Shown piece by piece: positions 48,897-58,322 of a DNA stretch of 64,000 nt. Position numbers and translations under genes: made by a program. This stretch comes from Pseudomarimonas arenosa. Lineage in GTDB: Bacteria > Pseudomonadota > Gammaproteobacteria > Xanthomonadales > Xanthomonadaceae. The stretch covers positions 34,108 through 98,107 of the forward strand of contig NZ_JACYTR010000015.1 of NCBI RefSeq assembly GCF_014841215.1. Direction: 5' to 3'. How positions within the stretch are numbered: position 1 is the stretch's first letter; every line of letters begins with the position of its first letter. The notes under the pieces were generated by a model, which was given only the letters and a program-made list of their open reading frames with translations, was not told the DNA's origin and did no database searches.

Positions 48897-50339
48897 ATGA
48901 CCTCACTCTATAACGAGCATTTCGGTCTCAACGAAGCGCCGTTTTCGATCACCCCGAACCCGCATTTCTTCTTTGCCGGGTCGGGTCGCGGCTCAATGCT
49001 GGAAGCACTGCGCTATGCCTTCGCCTCTGAAGAGGGCATCGTCACCGTGATTGGCGAGGTCGGTAGCGGCAAGACCATGCTCTGTCGCATGCTGCTCGAT
49101 GAGCTACCCGACGACATCGACGCCATCTACCTCGGCAACCCATCGTTCTCCCGCAACGAAATTCTCGATGCCATCGCCCATGATCTCGGCGTGTCCGCCG
49201 GCAGCGCGCCGACCCGTATCGACGCTTTGAACGCGGAGTTGATCCGGCGCTATGCCGATGGCCGCCGGGTGGTGCTGCTGATCGATGAAGCCCACGCCAT
49301 GCCGCGCGACTCGCTGGAAGAAGTGCGTTTGCTCTCCAACCTGGAAACCAGCGAACACAAGCTGCTCAATATCATTCTGTTTGGACAGCCGGAACTTAAC
49401 CAGCTATTGGCGCAGAATGATCTTCGACAGTTGCGCGAACGCGTGGTCCAGCGCTTTGAACTGGGCCCGCTGCCGAAATCCGAGATTGCAGACTATCTGG
49501 CATTTCGGCTGCGCGCCGCCGGCCATCGGGATTCCTTTCCGTTCGCGCCGCCTGCCGTTGCCCTGATCGCCCGCTGCTCAGAGGGCATCACCCGCCGAAT
49601 CAATATTCTGGCCGACAAGGCCCTGTTGTCGGCGTTTGCCCGCAACACGCGCAAGGTCGAGCGCGAGGATGTCGAGCGCGCCGCCCGCGATGCCGGGCTG
49701 GTGGCGCCAAGGAAGCGTGAGTGGAAACCTCTGGCGCAGGCGGCAGCCGTGCTGCTGGCCATTGGTGCCGCGTTTGGCCTGGGCAGAATGGGCGGCGCTG
49801 ACAGCGAGGCCAGTCGACCCGGCGCGCCGAATGCCGCAGTGCCGAGCGCGGTGCAAGAGCAGTCGACCGAGCCTGCGCCAGCACCTGCCCCGGCCGTCGT
49901 CGTCGACACGTCGCGCAATGAGTTGATTGCCGAAGCGGCCCAGCCGGCAGCCTCGCCCGCGACTGTGACTGCGCCCGCCGCAAGCGCGGACTTTCTTGCC
50001 GACGGCCATCTGCTGGCCAGCGCCGAGCGCGATCTGCGCCACTGGATCGGGCATGACAACGCCGGCTACACACTGCAAATCGCTACCATGCGCACGCAGA
50101 ACGAAGCCCAGGCCGAGGATGAACTGCGCCGTCTGGTGCAGTCGGTGCCCGATCAGGCAGTGCGAGTACTGCGCCGACCACAGTCAAACGGACAGTTATT
50201 CATCTTCTTCCTCGGTGATTTCGCCTCCAATGCCGATGCGCAGCAGGCGATCGCGCGCCTGCCGGATAACCTGCGCACCAATCAGCCCATCGTGCGATCG
50301 CATAGCGCGGTCAGAGCCGGAGCCAGCCCGACCTCATGA
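48897..50339 (+). CDS. mshM: MshM/ExeA-type AAA+ ATPase with C-terminal SPOR domain
   Basis: 480 residues. The N-terminal ATPase matches MshM/ExeA: YNEHFGLNEAPFSITPNPHFFFAGSGR, Walker A GEVGSGKTMLCRML, Walker B VVLLIDEAHAMP, sensor ILFGQPELNQLL, and GITRRINILADKALLSAF. A transmembrane helix follows (~residues 283–300), then a Pro/Ala linker, and a C-terminal SPOR domain (YTLQIATMRTQNEAQAEDELRRLV…LFIFFLGDFASNADAQQAIARLP) that would bind denuded peptidoglycan. It likely helps place the secretin through the cell wall. First of a tightly packed operon; its last codons overlap the mshL start (ATGA). Confidence 0.88.
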   Translation: MTSLYNEHFGLNEAPFSITPNPHFFFAGSGRGSMLEALRYAFASEEGIVTVIGEVGSGKTMLCRMLLDELPDDIDAIYLGNPSFSRNEILDAIAHDLGVSAGSAPTRIDALNAELIRRYADGRRVVLLIDEAHAMPRDSLEEVRLLSNLETSEHKLLNIILFGQPELNQLLAQNDLRQLRERVVQRFELGPLPKSEIADYLAFRLRAAGHRDSFPFAPPAVALIARCSEGITRRINILADKALLSAFARNTRKVEREDVERAARDAGLVAPRKREWKPLAQAAAVLLAIGAAFGLGRMGGADSEASRPGAPNAAVPSAVQEQSTEPAPAPAPAVVVDTSRNELIAEAAQPAASPATVTAPAASADFLADGHLLASAERDLRHWIGHDNAGYTLQIATMRTQNEAQAEDELRRLVQSVPDQAVRVLRRPQSNGQLFIFFLGDFASNADAQQAIARLPDNLRTNQPIVRSHSAVRAGASPTS

Positions 50340-52186
50340 AACCACAGCCGCTCGCCTTCGCCCTCGCCTGCAGCCTGCTCGGCGCCTGCGCCCATCAACC
50401 GCTGGATGTCGATCGCGCCCACATTACGCGGGACAACACCGCCACGGCTGTGGTGCCCGCCGACATTCCGGCGCCGGTGATGCAATCAGCCACCTTGCCG
50501 CCGCCGCGCGACCTGCCCCCGGTGGAGACCTACAACGTGGTGGTGAACGGGGTTCCGGCCGGCGAGCTGTTGTTCGCCCTGGCCCGCGACGCCAATCTTA
50601 ACGTCGATGTTCACCCAGGCATTGCCGGCACGGTGACCTTGAATGCGCTGGATCAGACACTGCCGCAGATTCTTGACCGCATCAGCGAGCAGGTCGACCT
50701 GCGCTATGAGTTGCGCGACGGCACGCTGAGTGCTCGGCCCGACACGCCGTATCTGCACCTGTACAAGGTCGACTACCTGAACATGGCCCGCAATGCCTCG
50801 AGTACGGTATCGATCGCCACGCAGGTCGCAGCACCGGGCGGCGTCAGTGGCGAAAGCTCCACCGAGCTGAACAACAATTCCTCTACCCTGCTGGAAAACA
50901 CCTCGAATAACCGCTTCTGGGAAACCCTGGTCAGCAATATCACCGACATTCTGCGCGAAACCGACAAGGTGATCGTCGAGGGTGCCGAGAATCCAGCGCA
51001 AGCCGCGGCCGCTGCCTCGGCCTTTGACCAGACCGCCGCGGCAATCAATCAGCAGAACGCCGCCGGCCAGGCGGCGGCCAGTGCCACCGTACCAGTCGCC
51101 GTGGCACCGCTGAGCGCCACCTATCGCGAAGCGGCTTCGGTGATTTCGCACCCGGAAACCGGCACCCTGGCGGTGCGCGCCACAGCCCGCCAGCATCGCT
51201 TGATCAGGCAGTATCTCGACCAGTTGATCGACAATGCCCAACGCCAGGTGCTGATTGAAGCAACGGTGGTCGAAGTCGAACTCAAGGACGGCTATCAGCA
51301 AGGCATCAACTGGGACCTGCTGCGAGCCAGCAACTCGCGCTTCCAGCTGACCCAGGCGCCCAGTGGCGGCGACAGCCTGACCTTGCCCGGCGGCGCGCCG
51401 ACCTCGGCCCTGACGCCAGCGCTGGGCGTGATCAGCCATGCCGGCGCTCTTGGCAGCACCGATGTCAGCGCCAGCATCCGCCTGCTGGAGTCATTTGGTC
51501 GCACCAAGGTGTTATCCAGCCCCAAGATCAGCGTACTTAACAATCAGACCGCCCTGATCAAGGTGGTCGACAACCTGGTCTACTTCACCCTCACCTTGAC
51601 CACCCAGCGCGGCGAGAGCTCAAGCGGCGGCGGCTTTACCGACATCACAGTAACCTCTGAGCCGACCACGGTGCCGGTAGGTTTCCTGATGAACGTGACG
51701 CCGCAGGTCGGTGATGACGGTCGGGTGACCCTTAACCTGCGGCCCACCATCTCGCGGCTGGCGCGCTACGTCGAAGACCCGGCGGTGGCCCTCAGTCTCG
51801 CCTTGGCACGCGGATTCGACGGCGACATCCCCGAGGTGCAGGCGCTGGTGCCGGAAATCCAGACCCGCGAAATGGAGTCGATCATCACCATTCGTGACGG
51901 CCAGACCGCCGTGCTCGGCGGCCTGATGCGTGACCAGAGTGACCGCAACAGCGATGCTGTACCGGGGCTGGGTCGCCTGAAGGGGGTCGGCAACCTGTTC
52001 AAGTACCGCAACGACGTGGGCAGCAAGAGTGAGCTGGTGATCTTCCTGCGCCCCACCATCATTCGCGACCCGAGTCTGCAAGGGGATTATCGTGGTCTGG
52101 CCGATCGCTTGCCCGGCGCCGATTTCTTTGACTCGCAGGATCTTCCGCTGGGCGAACAACGCCGGGCCGGAGAAAAGTCACCGTGA
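50336..52186 (+). CDS. mshL: MSHA pilus secretin MshL
   Basis: 616 residues. Lipoprotein signal MKPQPLAFALACSLLGAC (lipobox LGAC). N-terminal secretin short domain NVVVNGVPAGELLFALARDANLNVDVHPGIAGTVTLNALDQTLPQILDRI, N1-type domain around ISHPETGTLAVRATARQHRLIRQYLDQL, then the secretin core: VLIEATVVEVELKDGYQQGINW, VLSSPKISVLNNQTALIKVVDN, PVGFLMNVTPQVGDDGRVTLNLRPTIS and TVRDGQTAVLGGLM-type end. It forms the outer-membrane channel for the pilus. Overlaps both neighbours. Confidence 0.93.
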   Translation: MKPQPLAFALACSLLGACAHQPLDVDRAHITRDNTATAVVPADIPAPVMQSATLPPPRDLPPVETYNVVVNGVPAGELLFALARDANLNVDVHPGIAGTVTLNALDQTLPQILDRISEQVDLRYELRDGTLSARPDTPYLHLYKVDYLNMARNASSTVSIATQVAAPGGVSGESSTELNNNSSTLLENTSNNRFWETLVSNITDILRETDKVIVEGAENPAQAAAAASAFDQTAAAINQQNAAGQAAASATVPVAVAPLSATYREAASVISHPETGTLAVRATARQHRLIRQYLDQLIDNAQRQVLIEATVVEVELKDGYQQGINWDLLRASNSRFQLTQAPSGGDSLTLPGGAPTSALTPALGVISHAGALGSTDVSASIRLLESFGRTKVLSSPKISVLNNQTALIKVVDNLVYFTLTLTTQRGESSSGGGFTDITVTSEPTTVPVGFLMNVTPQVGDDGRVTLNLRPTISRLARYVEDPAVALSLALARGFDGDIPEVQALVPEIQTREMESIITIRDGQTAVLGGLMRDQSDRNSDAVPGLGRLKGVGNLFKYRNDVGSKSELVIFLRPTIIRDPSLQGDYRGLADRLPGADFFDSQDLPLGEQRRAGEKSP

Positions 52187-53772
52187 GTCTGCTGATCGAA
52201 GCGCTGAAGCAGGCGCAGGCGCGCAAGAAGCCGAAGCAGGATTCGGCCGATGCGGCTGCCCGACAGGAGGGCGATGCTCTCGCTCCTGAACACAGCGTTT
52301 CGCCCGAGCCGGAACAGAACAAGGACACGACCAAACCGACGATCAGTGCCCCCCGTCCGAACACGCCTGCGATCCCGACCAGCAGCGAGCTCAGCCTGGA
52401 ACCGGCGCCGCCCGCCGAGCCGAACACAAGCGGCGACACACTCAGTCTGGAGCCGAGTCCGTTGCCAGACGGCGAGCCACCAGCCACAACGCACGCCGAT
52501 CCGCCGAGCGCCGTCACCGACGACAGCGACGATGACGTACCCAAGCCAGCGCCCACCGCGGCAGCGATCGGCAGCCCGTCCAGCGCTGCTGAGTCGAGCG
52601 CCGCACCGGCGGAAAGCGCTGCTGTGCCGGCGTCTGCCAAGGGCGGGCTGCGCACCGGCATGGAAGGTACGGCATCGCCACAGCAAACCGCCAAGGCCCT
52701 GCTTGATGCAGCCAGGTCCGAGCGTCTGGTACGCCAGCGGGCCGCGCAATCACCGGCCGGCAAGATTCTGCTCTGGACCGGCCTGCTAGCCATTCCGCTC
52801 GTCCTGGCGGGGGCCTACTGGTACTTCAGCCAGTCCAGCAGTTCGATCAATCTCGCGTCCACGCCGGCAGCCAGCGACCTCGCAGAACCCGCCCCGCCCA
52901 CGGAGGAGGCGCTGAACGAGGGCAGCGAGAGCGCGCCTGTCGCGCCGCTGAGCAATGAAGCCAGCGCGCTCGATGTGTTCAATCAGGAGCTGGTGGTGCC
53001 GACGGAACAAGCAGTTCAGGCCGGAGTGAACGAGGCCGCTGAAACGATCGCCGAGCTGATCGGCGAACCGGCCAAACCCGCTGAGCCGGAGCTGCCCCCA
53101 GCGCCAACGCCGGCAGCCTTCACCCAGCCCACCATCAGCATCGAAAAGCGCGATCTGGCGCAACCGATTCTGCACAAGGTCGAGCACCCCGGCGCGCCCC
53201 TGCAGGAGGCCTATGCGGCCTTGAACCGTGGTGACCTGGAACGCGCCGAGCGCCTGTATCGGCAAGCACTGGCACGCGCGCCACGCCATCCGGATGCTTT
53301 GCTCGGGCTGGCCAGCATCGCCGAACGGCGCGGCCTGACCGAAGTGGCTCAGCGCCGCTATCGCGAAGTGTTGCACTCTGATCCCGGCAACCCGATCGCG
53401 CTGTCGGCCGTGCTGGCCGGCCTGCAGGCCGACCAGCTGCCCGGCGCGGAAAGCGAACTGCGCATCGCCATCAGCCGCCACCCCGATCACGCCGCGCTGT
53501 ACTTTGCCCTGGGCAACCTGATGACGCAGCGGCAGCGCTGGTCGGAAGCGCAACAGGCCTATTTCGAAGCAGCGACGCGCGCGCCCTCCAACCCGGATTA
53601 CGCCTTCAATCTCGCCGTCACCCTGGACCGCCTGGCCAAGCCGGATCTGGCGGCGCGCTTCTACCGCCAGGCGCTGCAGCTGGCAGAAAGCGGGCCCGCG
53701 GCGTTCGCGCCGGAAACGGCTCAGCGGCGCTTGGCAGCGCTGGAAGCACACGCTGCAGGAGCGCAGCGATGA
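52183..53772 (+). CDS. mshN: MshN-like TPR protein
   Basis: 529 residues. Starts MSLLIEALKQAQARKKPKQ, a cytoplasmic N-terminus typical of MshN. A long Pro/Ala/Glu-rich linker occupies ~20–185, a transmembrane helix lies at ~195–215 (ILLWTGLLAIPLVLAGAYWYF), and TPR repeats fill ~335–525 (LQEAYAALNRGDLERAERLYRQALARAPRHPDALLGLASIAERRG and further copies). It probably bridges inner-membrane components and the secretin. GTG start overlaps the mshL stop. The TPR assignment is clear; the msh name rests on the locus. Confidence 0.82.
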   Translation: MSLLIEALKQAQARKKPKQDSADAAARQEGDALAPEHSVSPEPEQNKDTTKPTISAPRPNTPAIPTSSELSLEPAPPAEPNTSGDTLSLEPSPLPDGEPPATTHADPPSAVTDDSDDDVPKPAPTAAAIGSPSSAAESSAAPAESAAVPASAKGGLRTGMEGTASPQQTAKALLDAARSERLVRQRAAQSPAGKILLWTGLLAIPLVLAGAYWYFSQSSSSINLASTPAASDLAEPAPPTEEALNEGSESAPVAPLSNEASALDVFNQELVVPTEQAVQAGVNEAAETIAELIGEPAKPAEPELPPAPTPAAFTQPTISIEKRDLAQPILHKVEHPGAPLQEAYAALNRGDLERAERLYRQALARAPRHPDALLGLASIAERRGLTEVAQRRYREVLHSDPGNPIALSAVLAGLQADQLPGAESELRIAISRHPDHAALYFALGNLMTQRQRWSEAQQAYFEAATRAPSNPDYAFNLAVTLDRLAKPDLAARFYRQALQLAESGPAAFAPETAQRRLAALEAHAAGAQR

Positions 53773-53840
53773 ACCTCAGAAGCCGCAAGCCGATACGGTG
53801 CGCCTCGGGCTCACCTTCGTGGCGCCAGCCAGCCTCGGTC

Positions 53841-53863
53841 GGTATGTTCAAGACGCACCCTAT
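53841..53863. repeat. Single arm of the GGTGCGTC repeat upstream of mshE
   Basis: GGTATGTTCAAGACGCACCC plus TAT matches the arm at 36089–36111 except for three bases. It lies in the 121-base gap between mshN and mshE, so this operon contains a repeat fragment between translationally uncoupled genes. Confidence 0.6.
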
Positions 53864-53893
53864 GCAATGTCGACACAGCAGCGGGGCCTCGCC

Positions 53894-55609
53894 ATGAATG
53901 CCGTAGCCGCGCCGCGCAAACGCCGCCTGGGCGATGAACTCTTAGCTCAGGGTTTGATCACCAGCGATCAGCTGAAGATCGCCTTGTTTGAGCAGAACCG
54001 GCTGAAGAAGCCGCTGGGCGAGGTTCTGGTCACGCTTGGCTTCCTCACCGAGAACACGCTGCGCGAGGCGCTGTCGGAAAACCTCGGCTTTGAAGCGATT
54101 TCGCTCGGCGACATCCTGGTCGACCGCGAAGCTCTGCTGCTGATCCCGAAGGAATCGGCGCGCCGCCACACCCTGTTCCCGGTCAGTCTGGATCGCCAGA
54201 CCCGCCAACTCACCATCGCGATTTCCGACACCAACAACATCATCGCGATGGATCAGACACGTGCCCTGCTGGGTGACAAGGCCGAGCCGATCTGGCGTCT
54301 GGCCTCCAGTGGCGAAATTCTGCGTGCCATCGAGCAGTACTACGGCCACGAGCTCTCGATCGACGGCATCCTGCACGAAATCGAAACCGGCGAAGTCGAT
54401 TTCACCAGCCTGTCGGCCAGCGATGCCAGCGAGTACAGCCACCCGGTGGTGCGTCTGGTCGACGCCATTCTTGCCGACGCCGCCCTGCTCGGCGCCTCCG
54501 ACCTGCACTTCGAGCCCGAATCCTCCTTTCTGCGCATCCGCTATCGCGTAGACGGCGTGTTAAGACAGGTGCGCGCCCTGCACTCGCGCTACTGGCCGGC
54601 CATGCTGGTGCGCTTGAAGATTCTGGCCAACATGAACATTGCCGAGAATCGTGCACCGCAGGATGGCCGCATCTCGCTGGTATTGGCCGGGCGCGAGTTC
54701 GACTTCCGTGCTGCGGTACAGCCGACCATCCACGGCGAGAATTTCGTCGTACGTATTCTCGATCGGAAGAAAGGCATCGTGCCGATCGATTCACTGGGCA
54801 TGCGCGACGATCAGCTGATGCTGCTCAAGCTGATGCTGTCTCGACCGGAGGGCATCCTGCTGGTGACCGGCCCCACCGGCAGCGGCAAGACCACGACCCT
54901 GTATTCCATCCTCAATTATCGCAACAGCGAGCAGGTCAACATCATGACCCTGGAGGATCCGGTCGAGTATTCGATTCCGATGATCCGCCAGACCGCGGTC
55001 AGCGAAGCGGCCAAGCTCGGCTTCGCTGATGGCATTCGATCGATGATGCGCCAGGATCCCGACATCATCCTGGTCGGTGAGGTACGTGACCGGGACACCG
55101 CTGAGATGGCTTTCCGTGCGGCCATGACCGGCCATCAGGTATTCAGCACCCTGCACACCAATTCGGCGGTTCGTTCGATTCCGCGCCTGCTTGATCTCGG
55201 CATCGACCCCGAGGTGATCGCCGGCAATGTGATCGGCATCGTCGCGCAGCGACTGATCCGCAAGTTATGCACGCACTGCAAGCAGATGTATGTCGCCGAA
55301 CCGGTGGAGAAAACCCTGCTCGGGGTCGACGACGAAGAAGATCTGGTGCTGTATCGGGCGGTGGGCTGCGAGCACTGTGGCGTCACCGGCTACCGCGGCC
55401 GTGTCGCCATCGTCGAGGCACTGAAGTTCGATGCTGGCATGGACGAATTGATCGCCCGTCGCGCCACCCTGCGCGATCTCACCGACTATGCGCTGGCCAA
55501 TGGCTTCTCGCCGATCTCCGATGACGGCCTGCGGCGGGTACGTGAGGGCCTGACCACCATCGACGAAGTAGCCCGCGTGATCGATCTCACCGAACTGGTG
55601 AATCGATGA
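53894..55609 (+). CDS. mshE: Pilus extension ATPase MshE with MshEN c-di-GMP-binding domain
   Basis: 571 residues from the ATG at 53894 (GGGG upstream); a start at 53867 or further upstream reads through a dispersed-repeat fragment. Residues ~8–70 show the MshEN motif twice (RLGDELLAQGLITSDQLKIALFEQ and PLGEVLVTLGFLTENTLREALSE), the known c-di-GMP-binding module. The GspE-type motor follows: Walker A GPTGSGKTTTLYSIL, Asp box TLEDPVEYSIP, Walker B DPDIILVGEVRDRDTA, His box HQVFSTLHTNSA, and a four-cysteine zinc site (CTHCKQM…CEHCGVTGYRGR). It powers pilus extension from the cytoplasmic side, under likely c-di-GMP control. Confidence 0.95.
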   Translation: MNAVAAPRKRRLGDELLAQGLITSDQLKIALFEQNRLKKPLGEVLVTLGFLTENTLREALSENLGFEAISLGDILVDREALLLIPKESARRHTLFPVSLDRQTRQLTIAISDTNNIIAMDQTRALLGDKAEPIWRLASSGEILRAIEQYYGHELSIDGILHEIETGEVDFTSLSASDASEYSHPVVRLVDAILADAALLGASDLHFEPESSFLRIRYRVDGVLRQVRALHSRYWPAMLVRLKILANMNIAENRAPQDGRISLVLAGREFDFRAAVQPTIHGENFVVRILDRKKGIVPIDSLGMRDDQLMLLKLMLSRPEGILLVTGPTGSGKTTTLYSILNYRNSEQVNIMTLEDPVEYSIPMIRQTAVSEAAKLGFADGIRSMMRQDPDIILVGEVRDRDTAEMAFRAAMTGHQVFSTLHTNSAVRSIPRLLDLGIDPEVIAGNVIGIVAQRLIRKLCTHCKQMYVAEPVEKTLLGVDDEEDLVLYRAVGCEHCGVTGYRGRVAIVEALKFDAGMDELIARRATLRDLTDYALANGFSPISDDGLRRVREGLTTIDEVARVIDLTELVNR

Positions 55610-56814
55610 GTGTATTCAAGTATCGCGCAGTCGCCGAGGACGGCCGGGTAATCACCGGTCAGGCCGATGCGCTGAACGTGCCGGAACTGGAGTCGCGCCT
55701 GAGTCGCATCGGGCTGAGCCTGATCCGCGCCGACCAGCTGAAGTCAGCAGGCTTGGGATTGTTTCGTGGTCGCAAGGTCAAATCGCGCGAACTGATCAAT
55801 TTCTTCTTCCATATGGATTCGCTGATTCGTGCTGGCGTTCCGATCATGGATGCCCTGGCCGATCTGCGTGACTCGGCAGAATCGCTGGCGATGCGCGAAA
55901 TGTCCGGCGGCCTTCGCGATCGCATCGAAACTGGCTCGGCGCTGTCCGATGCCATGGCTGCCTATCCGGAGAACTTCAGCAAGCTGGTGATCGGCCTGGT
56001 CCGCGCCGGCGAGGTCGCCGGCAAGTTGCCCGACGTGCTGGCCGAAATCACCGCCAGCCTGAAATGGCAGGATGAGCTAGCCGCCCAATTGAAGAAGGTG
56101 ATCATGTATCCCGCCTTCGTTGGCGTGGTGATCACCGGCGTGGTGATCTTCCTGATGACCTATCTGGTACCGCAGCTGGTGGCCTTCATCCAGAACATGG
56201 GGCACGACATTCCCCTGCACACCAAGGCACTGATTGCAACCTCCGACTTCATCCGCGCCTACTGGCACCTGATCTTCACTCTTCCGGTGGTGGCGGTGCT
56301 GATGATCCGCCAGCTCGCCAAGACGCGGCGGAGTGTCAGGTTAAGACTGGATCGGATGTGGTTGCGCCTGCCGATGATTGGCGATCTGATCAGCAAGGTG
56401 ATACTGGCCCGCTTCGCCAATACCTTCGGTCTGATGTACGCCTCTGGCTTCACCATCATCGAAGGCTTGCGCTATTGCGAAGAGGCCGCCGGCAATCTGG
56501 AAGTGGCCGACGGTATCGCCATGGTGCGCAACCTGATCAGTCAGGGCGTGCCGGTCAGCGAGGCCTTCGCCACCGTCGGGCTGTTCCCGCCCCTGGTGCT
56601 GCGGATGATCAAGGTCGGCGAACACACCGGCAACCTCGACGATGCCCTGAAGAATGTCAGCTATTTCTATTCGCGCGACATCGCCGACTCGGTGGCCCGC
56701 ATCCAGGTGATGATCGAGCCGGTCATGACCGTGGTCATGGGCTTGATCCTGGGCTGGATCATGCTTTCGGTGCTGGGGCCGATTTACGACACCATCTCGA
56801 AGATTAGAACCTGA
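55606..56814 (+). CDS. mshG: Pilus inner-membrane platform protein MshG (PilC/GspF family)
   Basis: 402 residues with the two-fold GspF repeat: SRELINFFFHMDSLIRAGVPIMDALADLRDSAE…DRIETGSALSDAMAAYPENFSKLVIGLVRAGEVAGKLPDVL and the second half ARFANTFGLMYASGFTIIEGLRYCEEAAGNLEVADGI…GEHTGNLDDALKNVSYFY. Three transmembrane helices (about 165–190, 220–240 and 375–395). It couples the MshE motor to pilin assembly. Start overlaps the mshE stop (ATGA). Confidence 0.93.
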   Translation: MSVFKYRAVAEDGRVITGQADALNVPELESRLSRIGLSLIRADQLKSAGLGLFRGRKVKSRELINFFFHMDSLIRAGVPIMDALADLRDSAESLAMREMSGGLRDRIETGSALSDAMAAYPENFSKLVIGLVRAGEVAGKLPDVLAEITASLKWQDELAAQLKKVIMYPAFVGVVITGVVIFLMTYLVPQLVAFIQNMGHDIPLHTKALIATSDFIRAYWHLIFTLPVVAVLMIRQLAKTRRSVRLRLDRMWLRLPMIGDLISKVILARFANTFGLMYASGFTIIEGLRYCEEAAGNLEVADGIAMVRNLISQGVPVSEAFATVGLFPPLVLRMIKVGEHTGNLDDALKNVSYFYSRDIADSVARIQVMIEPVMTVVMGLILGWIMLSVLGPIYDTISKIRT

Positions 56815-58322
56815 TGCGGCAAGGACTGCTCTATCTCAGCTCCGAGGCCGAGCTCCTCTATGAGGTGGCCGGCGGCTTTCATCGGGTCGACTTTGACACT
56901 CGGTTCAATCGACTGACCGTGGTGGCCGATTTTGTCGAAGAAGCGCTCACCCGGGTGGCACTGCCGAAGATGAGCGGTCGCGACATGAGCGCCCTGGTCG
57001 AACGACGACTGCAACAGGAATTCCGCGAAACCGCCTATCGCGACGCCCACAAACTCGGGCCCGGCAAGGCCGAGAAGACCCTTGAATACCTGTTTGTCGG
57101 TTTGCCGGTGGCGCAGCGCATCGATCGACTGCTGAAGCCGCTGGTCGATCAAGGCTGTGCGGTCGAGGCCGTCGTACCGGTTTCCGCCCTGGTGGCGCAC
57201 TGGATCAAGAAGGCCAGACAGGCTGAAACGCAGCGCTTGATCGTGCTACCAACACCCGCGGGCATACGTCACGTGTTCGTCGAGCGCGGCCAGGCGGTGC
57301 TGTCGCGTCTGACCAATACCAGCACCCAACAGCAAGAGCCGCTCACCGCTGCGGTCGACGAGCTCGGGCGCACGGTGCAATACTTGTATAACGCTCGACT
57401 GATTGAACGTGGCGTTTCGTTGCCGACCTGGGTCTGGGGCAACGATGATGTATCAAAGGCGCTGCAGCGCCGTGAGGTGTCCGGCATCATCTTTGAGGAC
57501 AGCCCGCAGGCCACTGGACTGCAAGATCCAGCCAGCCTTGGCTTGCAGGCACTGTTCGCACTGGCGGTACGCGATGCCGGCCCAATTCAGCTGGCGCCGC
57601 CGACGGTACGATTGCATCACTACGCACGCCGCTTGCGCAATTATCTCAGCGCCGGAACTGCAGCGGCGGTGATCGCCTTGCTGGCGCTATCCGCCTGGAC
57701 CCTGGGCGACAGCTACCAGGCGCGCTCCAAGGCCAACGAGCTGGAGCAGCTGAGAACGCAACTGTCAGCTCAGGCCGAGCAGCTTCGCGGCACCGTCGAA
57801 GGCGCGACGACCTCCGCCGACAACGTGCGCGAGTCCATTCTGAGTTTCGAGCACGAAATCGAAAAGGCACCGTCGATGACCGAATGGCTGGTGGCGGTGA
57901 GTCGAGGCTTCGATGTCGCGCCCGCCTTTCAACTGAACAGCCTGACCTGGCGCACCGAGTCGTCCTATGACAACGACGACAGCGGCATCGGCGAGGCGGC
58001 GGACTGCCCCAAGGCGTATGTCGCCGGTGCGGACACTGGCTTACCGATTGAGCCCGGCGAGCGACGCACCGGACTGTTGCTTTCGGGCACCGTCGATCAG
58101 GCACTCAGTCTGCGCGAAGCACTTGGTGAGCGGCAGCGATTCGAGCGCGCTTTGAGTCTGTTCCCAGACTTCGAACTCAATGCCCAGGAAACCCCAATCG
58201 ATATCAGCGGAGGGGGCGCGATTCGCGGCAGCAGCGGCGCCAGCGAAGACGTGCGCTTTTTTGACTACTGCGTCACCGACCGCAAGCCCAATAGCGACCC
58301 GGCGGAGGCGATCCCGCAATGA
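56814..58322 (+). CDS. mshI: MshI-like protein (PilM-like plus PilN-like halves)
   Basis: 502 residues. The N-terminal ~250 have the PilM/actin-like layout without clear ATP-binding motifs (FRETAYRDAHKLGPGKAEKTLEYLFVGLP, VEAVVPVSALVAHW, VFVERGQAVLSRL). A transmembrane helix at ~285–305 (GTAAAVIALLALSAWTLG) is followed by a coiled coil (ANELEQLRTQLSAQAEQLRGTVEG) and a PilN-type periplasmic domain. Length matches MshI. It begins one base inside the mshG stop (TGATG) and overlaps mshJ. Confidence 0.75.
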   Translation: MRQGLLYLSSEAELLYEVAGGFHRVDFDTRFNRLTVVADFVEEALTRVALPKMSGRDMSALVERRLQQEFRETAYRDAHKLGPGKAEKTLEYLFVGLPVAQRIDRLLKPLVDQGCAVEAVVPVSALVAHWIKKARQAETQRLIVLPTPAGIRHVFVERGQAVLSRLTNTSTQQQEPLTAAVDELGRTVQYLYNARLIERGVSLPTWVWGNDDVSKALQRREVSGIIFEDSPQATGLQDPASLGLQALFALAVRDAGPIQLAPPTVRLHHYARRLRNYLSAGTAAAVIALLALSAWTLGDSYQARSKANELEQLRTQLSAQAEQLRGTVEGATTSADNVRESILSFEHEIEKAPSMTEWLVAVSRGFDVAPAFQLNSLTWRTESSYDNDDSGIGEAADCPKAYVAGADTGLPIEPGERRTGLLLSGTVDQALSLREALGERQRFERALSLFPDFELNAQETPIDISGGGAIRGSSGASEDVRFFDYCVTDRKPNSDPAEAIPQ

